From an uncultured Aquimarina sp. (GTDB lineage: Bacteria; Bacteroidota; Bacteroidia; Flavobacteriales; Flavobacteriaceae): DNA of 64,000 bases. The stretch is taken from contig CANMLG010000002.1 of the NCBI GenBank assembly GCA_947498765.1, positions 1-64,000 on the forward strand, written 5' to 3'. Shown in pieces: positions 1 through 8,592 of the stretch; the first letter of the stretch is position 1, and the number at the start of each line of letters is the position of its first letter. A model generated the notes under the pieces. That model worked only from the letters and a program-made list of their open reading frames with translations, did not search any database and was not told the DNA's origin. A program made the translations under genes and the position numbers.

Positions 1-539
1 AATGAAAAAACTTGGAATTACAACAACTGAATTATCAATGACTTAATTTAAGTTAGATGGAATGCACTAGAACTTTGAAATGAGGTATTAAAGCACAATA
101 AAAACAAGTACTTTCTCAATTTCAGCATAGCACCGTTATGGTTAAATTAAAAAGTGCAACAAAGTGTTTGTTTTTGAAGTGATTTCATAACGTAATAAAT
201 TTTCTAATCCATAATTTGGGTTAAAACTTCCCATAACCAAAAGTTTTGTATTAAATGTATGTTAATGACATTCTCATTATAAAATAGAGATCTAAATAAA
301 TTTTGACTAAAAATAATTAGTTTTTAGTGTTACTTCTTAAACTTAATGTACTAAGGTTTTTTTCCTACAAATAGGTAATGTTGATTAAAATTATATTTGA
401 ACGCAATACAATTAAGAAATCACTGGTTTTAATTTTAAATGATAGTATACATATTTATCAGAAAAATTTAAACCAATGTTATATTAAAAGATAATTGACC
501 ATAACAATTAAAAACTTAATCAACACAAAAATTCTAATT
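1..539. other. AT-rich non-coding region left of the GH86 gene
   Basis: No gene could be supported here. A frame open from the left edge and closing at base 46 could be the last codons of a gene lying outside the window, but it is too short to identify. The rest is AT-rich and must contain the promoter and 5' untranslated region of the GH86 gene. I saw no convincing TAnnTTTG box at a sensible distance. Confidence 0.5.
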
Positions 540-3500
540 ATGAAAATTAATTTAAACAAACCTATAGGGATTGTTTTATCGTTATTTGCATGGCAATATG
601 GTAGTTCTCAAACTGCTAATGTAGATGTAAACTTAAATATTAAACACAGTGTTGGAGGAGTATCTGATTTTGGACGCGAAAGACACATAACGCTTCATGC
701 AGCTTTATCTGAACCAGATTGGATAGGAGAAGAAGATAAAATAGAATACCTATTAAATGACCTGGATGTTTACTTAGGTAGAGACAATGGATCCGCTTCT
801 TGGAAATTTCAAGCTACTCCTGGTGATCCAGATAGACTAAATAAAGCTGATATTGGTGAATTGAGATCTTTTGGTGATCGATGGCTTACTCAATATGAAG
901 AAACAATAGAAGATGTCAAACAGTATGGAAATCGTTCAACAGGTATGATTATGGGGACAAACCCTCATCCTACTTATCCTACGTTGGATTACAATTTTAT
1001 AAGTGGGGGTAGCGGAACACAATGGATCCCTCAGGATATAGAAACTTCAGCAGAGTGGATGGTAGAATACTTAGATCACTTTTTTGTTGATTCTTTTGAT
1101 AAAGAAGGAGAGTTATTACCTGAATATTGGGAAATTATTAATGAACCTGATATGTTAATGAATACAGGAGAATTTATGGTAACCAGCTGGGAAGACCTTT
1201 GGGAGTATCACAATTTAGTAGCTAAAGGTGTAAAAGAAAGAATGGGTAGTAAAGCACCAAAAATAGGAGGAATGACTTGGGGATTACATGATTTTTTTGC
1301 TGATGATTTAAATAGGTTTAGAACAATTGGATATACAGATACATTTTATGGAAATACTGTTGAAGATGAAATAGCAAAAGCACACGCCAGAAAACAAACT
1401 GAATCTAAATATTTAGATGCTACTGGACCTTGGACACAATGGGATGTACTTTGGAAAGGATTTATGGATAATGCTGGAAAAAATATGGACTTTTATTCGG
1501 TACATGTTTATGATTGGCCAATTTATGATGCTGATGGGGGAGCAACAAGATCTGGAGGACATACAGAAGCCATGCTAGAAATGATTGAGTGGTATGATGT
1601 ATATAAAAATGGGAAAGAAAATAGGAAGCCTATGATTATATCTGAATATGGAGCTGTTCAAGGAAAATGGGAACCTAAACCCCATCAAAGACGCTATGAT
1701 TGGGAAAATTTAAAACCCTTTAACTCTATGATGATGCAATTTTTAGAGCGTCCTGATTATATTAAAAAAACATTACCATTTACGCCTGTAAAAGCTGAAT
1801 GGTGGAAAGCTGCTACTGGTCATGATTATCATTATAGAATGATGGAACAACAAGGTGATGATTGGGTATGGACTGATTATATTAAATGGTATCAATTGTG
1901 GGCTGAAGTTGAGGGTACTAGAGTAGATACACAATCAACAGACCCAGATGTACAAGTTGACTGTTATATTGATGGAAATATAGCCTATTTAATATTGAAT
2001 AACCTTGAAGATGAAGTGACTAATGTAAACCTTAATTTTTTTGATTCAACATCAAATGTAGTTGAAAATGTGAATATTAAGCATTTGTTTTTACAAGGAG
2101 AGCAAGATATTACGTTATCAAATAATACTTCTAATACGGCTCCTACATCAGTTCAATTAGGGGCAGATGCAACTATGATTTTAAAGTATGAATTTGCTGA
2201 TTCTGTTTTAATTAATGAAACTTCTGTAGAAACAAAATATTATGGCGAAAGTGTGAGTGGAGGAACCGAACCACACCGTATTGAAATAGCGAATGACGAT
2301 AATACTTTTCAAGTTAATGATGTCAATGTACCGACAAACGGTGAGGCAATATTAAAGATAACAGGAGCTTTATTTGATGATGAAGATGATAAAGTTGGTT
2401 TTTTATCAATAGATAAATTAACGGTTAATGGGGTCGAAGTTGACACTCCTTTAGATTGGAGAGGAACAAGACAAAATAGAGCTAAATATTTTGGAACTTT
2501 AGAAATTCCAGTACCGGTAAGTGCTTTAAAATCAGATAATACTTTTAAAGTTGATTTCCGACATGTTGGAGAAATAACTGTAGCTAATCTAATAGTATGG
2601 GATTTTAGTAAAGCACCAGGTAGAACAACAGATATTAAAAATCCTGTAAATATAGCTGTTAGTGATGTTGATATTGTAGCAAACAGCACATCAGTTGAAA
2701 AAGGAGAATTATTAGTTTTAAGTACAGTAATAAATCCGGTAGATGCTACAAATCAATCAGTAGTTTGGAGTTCTAGTGATAACGCTATAGCCACAGTTGA
2801 TTCATCTGGTATCGTAAAAGGAATAGCAGAAGGAAAGGCAACAATTACTGTAAAAACAGTTGATGGCGGCTTTATAGCCTCAAGTGATATTAATGTACAG
2901 GTTACCCCTATTAGTGCAGTTAAGGTAAATTTAACTCCTAAATCAGGAAGTATTGAAGTAGGAGCTAGTTTAGGATTAAGTGCTACTGTAAAACCTTCAA
3001 ATGCAACAAACAAAAATATTACATGGAGTTCAAGTAACCCATCAATAGCAAGTGTTAGTGCTATAGGTTTAGTAACTGCGTTAAAAATAGGAGAAACAAC
3101 TATAACTGCTACATCTGTTGATGGAGGTTTTAGTAGTAAGTCTGAAATAAAAGTTGTAAAACCACTTATAGTTGGAGGACTAGTAATCCAAGCAGAAGAC
3201 TTTATTAGAACCGACGGTACTTTTGACGATGAAACTGTACCTCTAGGTGTTAATGTAGAGACTGGTGTAGGAATTAATTACGTAAATACTGGTGATTGGG
3301 CTGAATATTCGATAAACGTTCCTGAAGCAGGGGAGTATAGTATTAATTACTTTATTACTACCGAGAATAGTCGGACAGAAATCACCATGGAAGTTGATGG
3401 AGTAGAAGTAGCTGTTGATGCAGTTCCAAATACAGGAAGTTGGGTTAACTTTAGTTTATTAACAGCAGTAAATAAAGTGAATCTTACAAAGGGGACACAT

Positions 3501-3848
3501 GATATACGTATTATAGCATCAAGTGCTACTGAATGGCAATGGAATTTAGATAAAATTGTTTTTAAAACAAATGATCCAGCGCTAAGTAATGAAGATTTTT
3601 TTATTGATAAAAATGGAAATGTAGGTCAAGTCTATCCTGTTCCTGCTTCGGATGTAATTAATGTGGATTTAGGAAATGTTGATGGTCAATTAACAATTGA
3701 ACTTGTAGGTTTAGATGGGGCAATAATTCTTTCGGACAAATATCATGATGATTTTAAAATCAATGTTAGTAATTTTAGTACTGGAGTTTATTTTATAATT
3801 ATAAGAAATGATACTGAATCATTTAGTAAAACAGTTATCATTGAATAA
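540..3848 (+). CDS. Secreted GH86 beta-agarase/porphyranase with two Ig-like domains, CBM6 and T9SS sorting domain
   Basis: Predicted endo-acting hydrolase of agar or porphyran from red algae. The protein of about 1102 residues has, in order: a signal peptide ending near SSQ-TANV; a GH86 catalytic barrel (about 30-480) with acid/base E202 in EIINEP and nucleophile E369 in IISEYG; GH86 accessory beta-sandwiches (about 480-690); two bacterial Ig-like (Big_2) repeats with WSSSD/WSSSN cores; a CBM6 starting at QAEDF with a GDWAEY segment; and a C-terminal T9SS type A sorting domain beginning near VYPVPAS. The ATG at 540 is preferred over the in-frame TTG at 495 because it directly starts the signal peptide. 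The split between agarase and porphyranase cannot be made by eye. A strong hairpin follows the stop. The gene stands alone, and a second GH86 lies at the far end of the window. Confidence 0.9.
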   Translation: MKINLNKPIGIVLSLFAWQYGSSQTANVDVNLNIKHSVGGVSDFGRERHITLHAALSEPDWIGEEDKIEYLLNDLDVYLGRDNGSASWKFQATPGDPDRLNKADIGELRSFGDRWLTQYEETIEDVKQYGNRSTGMIMGTNPHPTYPTLDYNFISGGSGTQWIPQDIETSAEWMVEYLDHFFVDSFDKEGELLPEYWEIINEPDMLMNTGEFMVTSWEDLWEYHNLVAKGVKERMGSKAPKIGGMTWGLHDFFADDLNRFRTIGYTDTFYGNTVEDEIAKAHARKQTESKYLDATGPWTQWDVLWKGFMDNAGKNMDFYSVHVYDWPIYDADGGATRSGGHTEAMLEMIEWYDVYKNGKENRKPMIISEYGAVQGKWEPKPHQRRYDWENLKPFNSMMMQFLERPDYIKKTLPFTPVKAEWWKAATGHDYHYRMMEQQGDDWVWTDYIKWYQLWAEVEGTRVDTQSTDPDVQVDCYIDGNIAYLILNNLEDEVTNVNLNFFDSTSNVVENVNIKHLFLQGEQDITLSNNTSNTAPTSVQLGADATMILKYEFADSVLINETSVETKYYGESVSGGTEPHRIEIANDDNTFQVNDVNVPTNGEAILKITGALFDDEDDKVGFLSIDKLTVNGVEVDTPLDWRGTRQNRAKYFGTLEIPVPVSALKSDNTFKVDFRHVGEITVANLIVWDFSKAPGRTTDIKNPVNIAVSDVDIVANSTSVEKGELLVLSTVINPVDATNQSVVWSSSDNAIATVDSSGIVKGIAEGKATITVKTVDGGFIASSDINVQVTPISAVKVNLTPKSGSIEVGASLGLSATVKPSNATNKNITWSSSNPSIASVSAIGLVTALKIGETTITATSVDGGFSSKSEIKVVKPLIVGGLVIQAEDFIRTDGTFDDETVPLGVNVETGVGINYVNTGDWAEYSINVPEAGEYSINYFITTENSRTEITMEVDGVEVAVDAVPNTGSWVNFSLLTAVNKVNLTKGTHDIRIIASSATEWQWNLDKIVFKTNDPALSNEDFFIDKNGNVGQVYPVPASDVINVDLGNVDGQLTIELVGLDGAIILSDKYHDDFKINVSNFSTGVYFIIIRNDTESFSKTVIIE

Positions 3849-3972
3849 TAATTATATAAATTGGTAATACAAATATCGTATTTAGATTAAATCAATTGAT
3901 TCAAAAGAATAAATTGACAAACTATACGTAAAAAATTATTTGTAATTTCCATTACTAATTTAAATCATGAAC

Positions 3973-4013
3973 AAAGGAATACCATCTAAAAAGTTTTTAG
4001 ATGGCATTCCTTT
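3973..4013 (+). terminator. Rho-independent terminator after GH86
   Basis: Long inverted repeat: AAAGGAAT pairs with ATTCCTTT on the outside, and CCATCTAAAAA pairs with TTTTTAGATGG on the inside, with a single unpaired G at the apex. It lies 125 bases after the GH86 stop and 30 bases after the stop of the convergent beta-barrel gene, so it may serve both strands. The inner CCATCTAAA/TTTAGATGG stem recurs in the terminator of the GH16 gene. Confidence 0.75.
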
Positions 4014-4042
4014 CATTACAATTATAAATTTTCTTAAAAAAA

Positions 4043-4612
4043 TTAAAAAGTATAACCAATCCTAAGATGAAAATCTAAAGTGAAAAAGTTATCATCTATA
4101 TATTTTGAATCAAATTCTTCAAGCCTTTTAACATAGGCAATTCCCGCTCCAACTTCATAATTGAATTTTTTACCAATATTTCTTCGTATTCCCCAAGTTG
4201 GTATAATAACAATATCACTTATAAAATCTATAGGTTTTTCTGAATTGGAACTTATAGTAAACCAATCTGGGTGAAATGATGTTTTTAAAGAGACAAAATT
4301 ACCTGAGTTGTTATCAATTCGTTTTGATTTTTTTTGTCGCTTATTTAAGTTGTAATACCATCTAGGTTCTAAATTAATCACTGGCGATAAAAATAACCTT
4401 CCATCTGCGCTATCTCTACTTATTGTAACTCCTGGTTCTAAGCCCAATTCACTTCTTAGGCTAAATGAATTTGATAGTTTAGTTTCATATTGGGTATAAA
4501 TTGAAAATAGTCCTGCTTGGATTCCAAAAATTGATTTTTCAACACTTGCATCTTGCGCTTTTACTATTAAATTTACGCTTAAAAGGATTAATGTAATTAC
4601 TATTTTTTTCAT
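4043..4612 (-). CDS. Small outer-membrane beta-barrel-like protein, function unknown
   Basis: A 189-residue protein with a clear Sec signal peptide (KKIVITLILLSVNLIVKAQ) followed by alternating hydrophobic strands and a C-terminal aromatic residue (RIGYTF), typical of small outer-membrane barrels. It contains a WGIRRNIGKKFNYE strand-turn-strand segment. I do not recognise a specific family. A degenerate copy of its C-terminal third lies directly upstream on the same strand at 4726-4893, so the gene was once part of a tandem pair. The AT-rich spacer upstream carries no obvious operon partner. Confidence 0.65.
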   Translation of the reverse strand: MKKIVITLILLSVNLIVKAQDASVEKSIFGIQAGLFSIYTQYETKLSNSFSLRSELGLEPGVTISRDSADGRLFLSPVINLEPRWYYNLNKRQKKSKRIDNNSGNFVSLKTSFHPDWFTISSNSEKPIDFISDIVIIPTWGIRRNIGKKFNYEVGAGIAYVKRLEEFDSKYIDDNFFTLDFHLRIGYTF

Positions 4613-4725
4613 TAATTTGAATTTTGTTTATGTATTGATAAGACAATTCAAATTAATTTTACCCTAAAATAAATATCGGGAGTTAATTTTATTTGTAGGT
4701 TTTATTAAGTATTATTTTTGGATAC

Positions 4726-4893
4726 TTAAAAACTATATTCAATTCTAATATAAACTTCCAAAGATAGTCCATCATCATATTAAAAATAATTCTTTTAAGT
4801 AATCAACATAACCAATAGCCATACTAGCTTCGTAGTTAAAATAAGAACCAATATGCCTTCTAATACCCCAAAGTAAATGATCGGTTTTAATAA
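4726..4893 (-). pseudogene. Frameshifted remnant of a paralogue of the neighbouring beta-barrel gene
   Basis: Reading the minus strand from about 4890 gives WGIRRHIGSYFNYEASMAIG, closely matching WGIRRNIGKKFNYEVGAGIA of the intact gene next door. This frame hits a stop at 4775-4777. Shifting frame there gives DDGLSLEVYIRIEYSF and a stop at 4726, which lines up with DDNFFTLDFHLRIGYTF, the end of the intact protein. Only the C-terminal part remains, with at least one frameshift and no start. It abuts the 3' end of recQ. This shows a past tandem duplication followed by decay or deletion. Confidence 0.75.
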
Positions 4894-4895
4894 TA

Positions 4896-7004
4896 TTACT
4901 TATCTAGTAATGCTAGTCCAATTCGAATCGTTGTATAGGGCATTTCTTCTTTAAAATGATCAAAATAGGGACGTAAAGCTGATGGGTTTTCTAGTGAAAC
5001 TTTAGCCTTTTCTAAAGCTTTTAAATCATGTTGATCAATTAATTTTTCTAATTGAATTAATTTATCAGTTTCATAGGCTTTACATAAATGTGAAATAATA
5101 GTGGTTTCTGCTATTTTACGTTCCATAGCTATATCTTCAATACTAAGTCCATTTTTAAATAGATTAGCGGAAGTGACGTATGTAGGTTCTTTTTTTGATT
5201 TTTTTTTAGTTTGTTTTTCTTTATGAAAGGCAATTATTTCAGAAATAAAATCATGCCCATAATCCTGCATTTTCTTTTTACCCACACCACTAATTTGCAT
5301 AAACTCATCATCGGTCATTGGTCTGGCTTGTTCCATTTCTTTTAATGAGGCATCGCTAAAAATTTGGTAAGCAGGTATTTCTTCTTCTCTGGAAAGTTTT
5401 AGACGTAATAAACGTAATCGTTCAAATAGATCAGTACTCTTTTTAATTCTAATTTCTTTTTTAGGAGCTGTTTTTATGGCTGATTTTTCAATAACAGTAG
5501 CTAGATCTACGGGGTGTTTCTCAAATAATATTTTTTCAGCTAACGGAGTTAATTTTAAATGATTTTTTTCATGGAAAGCAATTTCAATAACTCCTTGATT
5601 TATTAATTGGATAATATATTGTTGCCAATGTTTCCAAGAGGCTTCTTTACCAATACCATAAGTAGAAACTTGGGTGTAATTTTTTTCGAGAATAGTAGCA
5701 TTTTGTGCGCCTCTTAAAATATCTATAATAGTAGCTAAAGGCTCATTTTGTTTTACTCGAGCAATAGTTGATAATGCTTTTTGAGCTAAAATAGTACCAT
5801 CAAAAAAGGTAGGAGGGTGTTTACAAACATCACAATTACCACAATCCTTTTCTGGGATTTCGCCAAAATAACTAAGCAAAACTTTACGTCGGCAACTTAA
5901 AGCATCAGCATATTGCTGCATACGGTCCAATTTAGCGAGTTGTACTTCGGTATTTCCAGAGTTTGTAGCAAATTGTTGTAATTGAACGACATCGGCGTAG
6001 CTATGAAAAAGAATAGTTTCTGACGCCACTCCATCACGTCCGGCACGACCAATTTCCTGATAGTAACCTTCAATATTTTTGGGTAAATTATAATGTATTA
6101 CCCAACGAACGTTGGATTTATCGATTCCCATTCCAAAGGCTACGGTAGCACAAACAATTTGTAATTGATCGTTAATAAATTCGTTTTGTACTTGTTCCCT
6201 AATGTCGTGACTTAAACCAGCGTGATAAGCCTTTGCTTTAAAACCAGCACCTTCTAGTTTCTCAGCTAAACTTTCAGTTGTTTTTCGGCTTAAGCAATAA
6301 ATAATACCACTATCATTAGGATGATCATCAACAAACTGAAGTATTTTTTTTACACGATCAATTCCTGGTCGAACATCTAAACTCAAGTTAGGCCTATCAA
6401 AAGAACTTAAATGAAGTGTTGCATTATTTAAATTTAATTGCTTAGAAATATCTTCCCGAGTGGCTTTGTCAGCTGTAGCAGTTAAGGCAATGATGGGAGT
6501 ATTAGGAAATCGGTTTTTTAAATAGCCAAGTTGCGTATAAGCAGGTCTAAAATCATGACCCCAAGCTGAAATACAGTGGGCTTCATCAATAGCAATTAAG
6601 CTTAAATCGATTTGATTTAATATCCCTTCAAGTTGTGATAAACTTTCGGGAGCCACATAGAGTAACTTAGTTTTGTTGGTTAAAATTGTATTAAAAATTG
6701 AGTGTTGCTCTTCTGCAGCTTGACTGCTATTAATAAAGGCAGCACCAATACCATTGGCACGTAATCCATCTACCTGATCCTTCATTAAAGCTATTAATGG
6801 TGAAATAACTAATGTGAGACCACTAAACATAGTAGCAGGCAATTGATAACAAATCGATTTTCCACCACCAGTGGGCATAATCACTAAATTATCCTGACCT
6901 TTAAAAATAGCCTTTATAATCTCTTTTTGTTGTGGTCTAAATTCACTATACCCAAAAAAATCCTTCAAATTTTGGTAAAGTAGGGTTTCGTTAATCTCGA
7001 GCAT
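4896..7004 (-). CDS. recQ: ATP-dependent DNA helicase RecQ
   Basis: 3'-5' DNA helicase for recombination and repair. The 702 residues hold a Walker A (MPTGGGKS), a DEAH box followed by the RecQ-specific CISAWGHDFRP loop, motif VI QEIGRAGRDG, a zinc-binding cysteine cluster (CRRKVLL...CGNCDVC), a winged-helix domain and a C-terminal HRDC domain, with a further helix-turn-helix extension after a lysine-rich linker. Length and order fit the family. It lies 159 bases downstream of kdsC on the same strand and may be co-transcribed with it, although that gap is large for an operon. The spacer contains a short GATGTCT direct repeat. Confidence 0.96.
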   Translation of the reverse strand: MLEINETLLYQNLKDFFGYSEFRPQQKEIIKAIFKGQDNLVIMPTGGGKSICYQLPATMFSGLTLVISPLIALMKDQVDGLRANGIGAAFINSSQAAEEQHSIFNTILTNKTKLLYVAPESLSQLEGILNQIDLSLIAIDEAHCISAWGHDFRPAYTQLGYLKNRFPNTPIIALTATADKATREDISKQLNLNNATLHLSSFDRPNLSLDVRPGIDRVKKILQFVDDHPNDSGIIYCLSRKTTESLAEKLEGAGFKAKAYHAGLSHDIREQVQNEFINDQLQIVCATVAFGMGIDKSNVRWVIHYNLPKNIEGYYQEIGRAGRDGVASETILFHSYADVVQLQQFATNSGNTEVQLAKLDRMQQYADALSCRRKVLLSYFGEIPEKDCGNCDVCKHPPTFFDGTILAQKALSTIARVKQNEPLATIIDILRGAQNATILEKNYTQVSTYGIGKEASWKHWQQYIIQLINQGVIEIAFHEKNHLKLTPLAEKILFEKHPVDLATVIEKSAIKTAPKKEIRIKKSTDLFERLRLLRLKLSREEEIPAYQIFSDASLKEMEQARPMTDDEFMQISGVGKKKMQDYGHDFISEIIAFHKEKQTKKKSKKEPTYVTSANLFKNGLSIEDIAMERKIAETTIISHLCKAYETDKLIQLEKLIDQHDLKALEKAKVSLENPSALRPYFDHFKEEMPYTTIRIGLALLDK

Positions 7005-7163
7005 TTTTATATTGTTTATATGTCTGATGTCTGATGTTTGGTGAGTGCTTAGTTAATTTGTTTAAAGTATAAATTTGGCAGTTAATTTTTTTTAAAAAGA
7101 TGTAAAAAAGTATACTAACTTAGGTCATAGATTTATTGTGCTTTAACCTTTAACATATCAAAA

Positions 7164-7697
7164 TTAAGCACTTGTAATGGTACGTTCATCATCAGTTGGC
7201 CATTTTCCTTGTACTTTTAATACTTGTTCTATAACATCACGTACACAACCTTTTCCTCCATTAATATGTGAAATATATTTCGATGCAGCTTTAACTTCCG
7301 CTACAGCGTCCTGCGGGCAAGTGGGCAACCCAATTCTATTCATTACTGGTAAATCGGGTAAATCATCTCCCATGTAAAGTACTTGTTCGGGTGTAATGTT
7401 ATTAGCTTCTAAATATTCAGTATAACACTTAATTTTATCTCCTGCACCAAGGTATACATTTTTAACACCTAAACCTTCAAATCTACTTTTTACAGCTTCA
7501 TTTTTTCCTCCAGAAATGATACAAACATTATAACCTTTATCCAAAGCCACCTTAGTAGCATAACCATCTTTGGTATTCATACTACGTAGTAGGTTGCCAT
7601 TATTATCAATAAGTAGTGATCCATCGGTATACACACCATCTACGTCAAACATAAATGTGGTAATTTCGTTTAAATATTCTTTATAACTTTTACTCAT
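7164..7697 (-). CDS. kdsC: KdsC-like HAD phosphatase (3-deoxy-D-manno-octulosonate 8-phosphate phosphatase)
   Basis: Predicted to remove phosphate from KDO-8-phosphate in lipopolysaccharide core synthesis. The 177 residues show HAD motif I as DVDGVYTDG (D18, D20), motif II around CIISGG, and motif IV as GDDLPDLPVM. The short, cap-less length is typical of tetrameric KdsC. Its start overlaps the end of the upstream DUF2520 gene by 8 bases, indicating translational coupling; this pair is common in Bacteroidota. A different small-molecule HAD phosphatase remains possible, because substrate choice is not visible from the sequence. Confidence 0.85.
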   Translation of the reverse strand: MSKSYKEYLNEITTFMFDVDGVYTDGSLLIDNNGNLLRSMNTKDGYATKVALDKGYNVCIISGGKNEAVKSRFEGLGVKNVYLGAGDKIKCYTEYLEANNITPEQVLYMGDDLPDLPVMNRIGLPTCPQDAVAEVKAASKYISHINGGKGCVRDVIEQVLKVQGKWPTDDERTITSA

Positions 7698-8439
7698 AAT
7701 AGTGTTGTATTGCTGCAGTAAGCAGTTGGTATAATTTTATTTTTTTTTGATCTGTAAGTGTGGTTATATGTCTTTCAATAGTTTTTTGATCTTTTCTAAT
7801 AGCAGGGCCAGTTTGTATTTCTTTAGGACTAGTCGTAGCAATCTTTGTAATTGTTTCTGATATTAGAGGTTTTAAAATATTAAAATCAATAGCATTCGTT
7901 TGACAAATTTCTTCAGCTTGTGTATACATAAAATTGCTGAAATTATTTGCGAAAATTGCAGCAACATGTAGTATGTTTCGTTGTTCCGAATTTAATATAT
8001 ATACTGCATTGGAAATACTTTTCGAAAAACGTACTAACAATTGTTGATCACTTTCGTGGAAAGCTTCTATGGCAATTGGAATATTAGAAAAAGAAACAGG
8101 AATATTTTTCTTAAAACTTTGAACAGGGTAGAAAATACCTCTACGTTTAAAACTAGAAAACACTTCTAAAGGTGTACTACCAGAGGTATGAACAATTAAT
8201 CCTTTTAAGTGACTAAATTTAGTATTTACAATAGTTAAAGCATCATCACTAATAGAAAAAATATAGATATCAGCATCAACAATTTTTTTTGGTTGATTGG
8301 TTATTGTTACTCCACAATGAGCAATATTTTCACCTTTTCGATTATAGTTTTGAAGTAATAAAATACTCGGGTGTTTTTCCAAAGCAACACATAAATGTGT
8401 AGCTACATTTCCTGAACCTAAAACAACAACTTTAATCAT
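7690..8439 (-). CDS. Rossmann-fold DUF2520 oxidoreductase-like protein
   Basis: The 249-residue protein opens with a dinucleotide-binding glycine motif (VVLGSGNVATHL), continues as a ProC-like Rossmann domain with VHTSGSTPLEVF, and ends in an all-helical DUF2520 domain (AAIFANNFSNFMY, then GPAIRKDQKTIERH). It resembles NADP-dependent pyrroline-5-carboxylate reductase or 6-phosphogluconate dehydrogenase folds, but the substrate is unknown. It is the first gene of a coupled pair with kdsC and is divergent from ccsBA with about 150 bases between. Confidence 0.8.
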   Translation of the reverse strand: MIKVVVLGSGNVATHLCVALEKHPSILLLQNYNRKGENIAHCGVTITNQPKKIVDADIYIFSISDDALTIVNTKFSHLKGLIVHTSGSTPLEVFSSFKRRGIFYPVQSFKKNIPVSFSNIPIAIEAFHESDQQLLVRFSKSISNAVYILNSEQRNILHVAAIFANNFSNFMYTQAEEICQTNAIDFNILKPLISETITKIATTSPKEIQTGPAIRKDQKTIERHITTLTDQKKIKLYQLLTAAIQHYYE

Positions 8440-8528
8440 GTGTTAAAAATACTGAAGTAAAATATAAATACGAATAAAAGTTCCTTTAAATATATAGGTG
8501 TTTAGTAGTAAAACAATGCTTCAGTTTG

Positions 8529-8536
8529 TAAATTTG
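8529..8536 (+). promoter_or_regulatory. Candidate -7 box of the ccsBA promoter
   Basis: TAAATTTG matches the Bacteroidota sigma-A -7 consensus TAnnTTTG and sits 57 bases before the ccsBA start codon in the divergent intergenic region. I could not see a clear TTG -33 element at the usual distance, so this is only a candidate. Confidence 0.4.
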
Positions 8537-8592
8537 CACCCAATTTAGATTACCCAAAAAATAAAGCCACTGAGTGGCAATAAATTTAGCGT

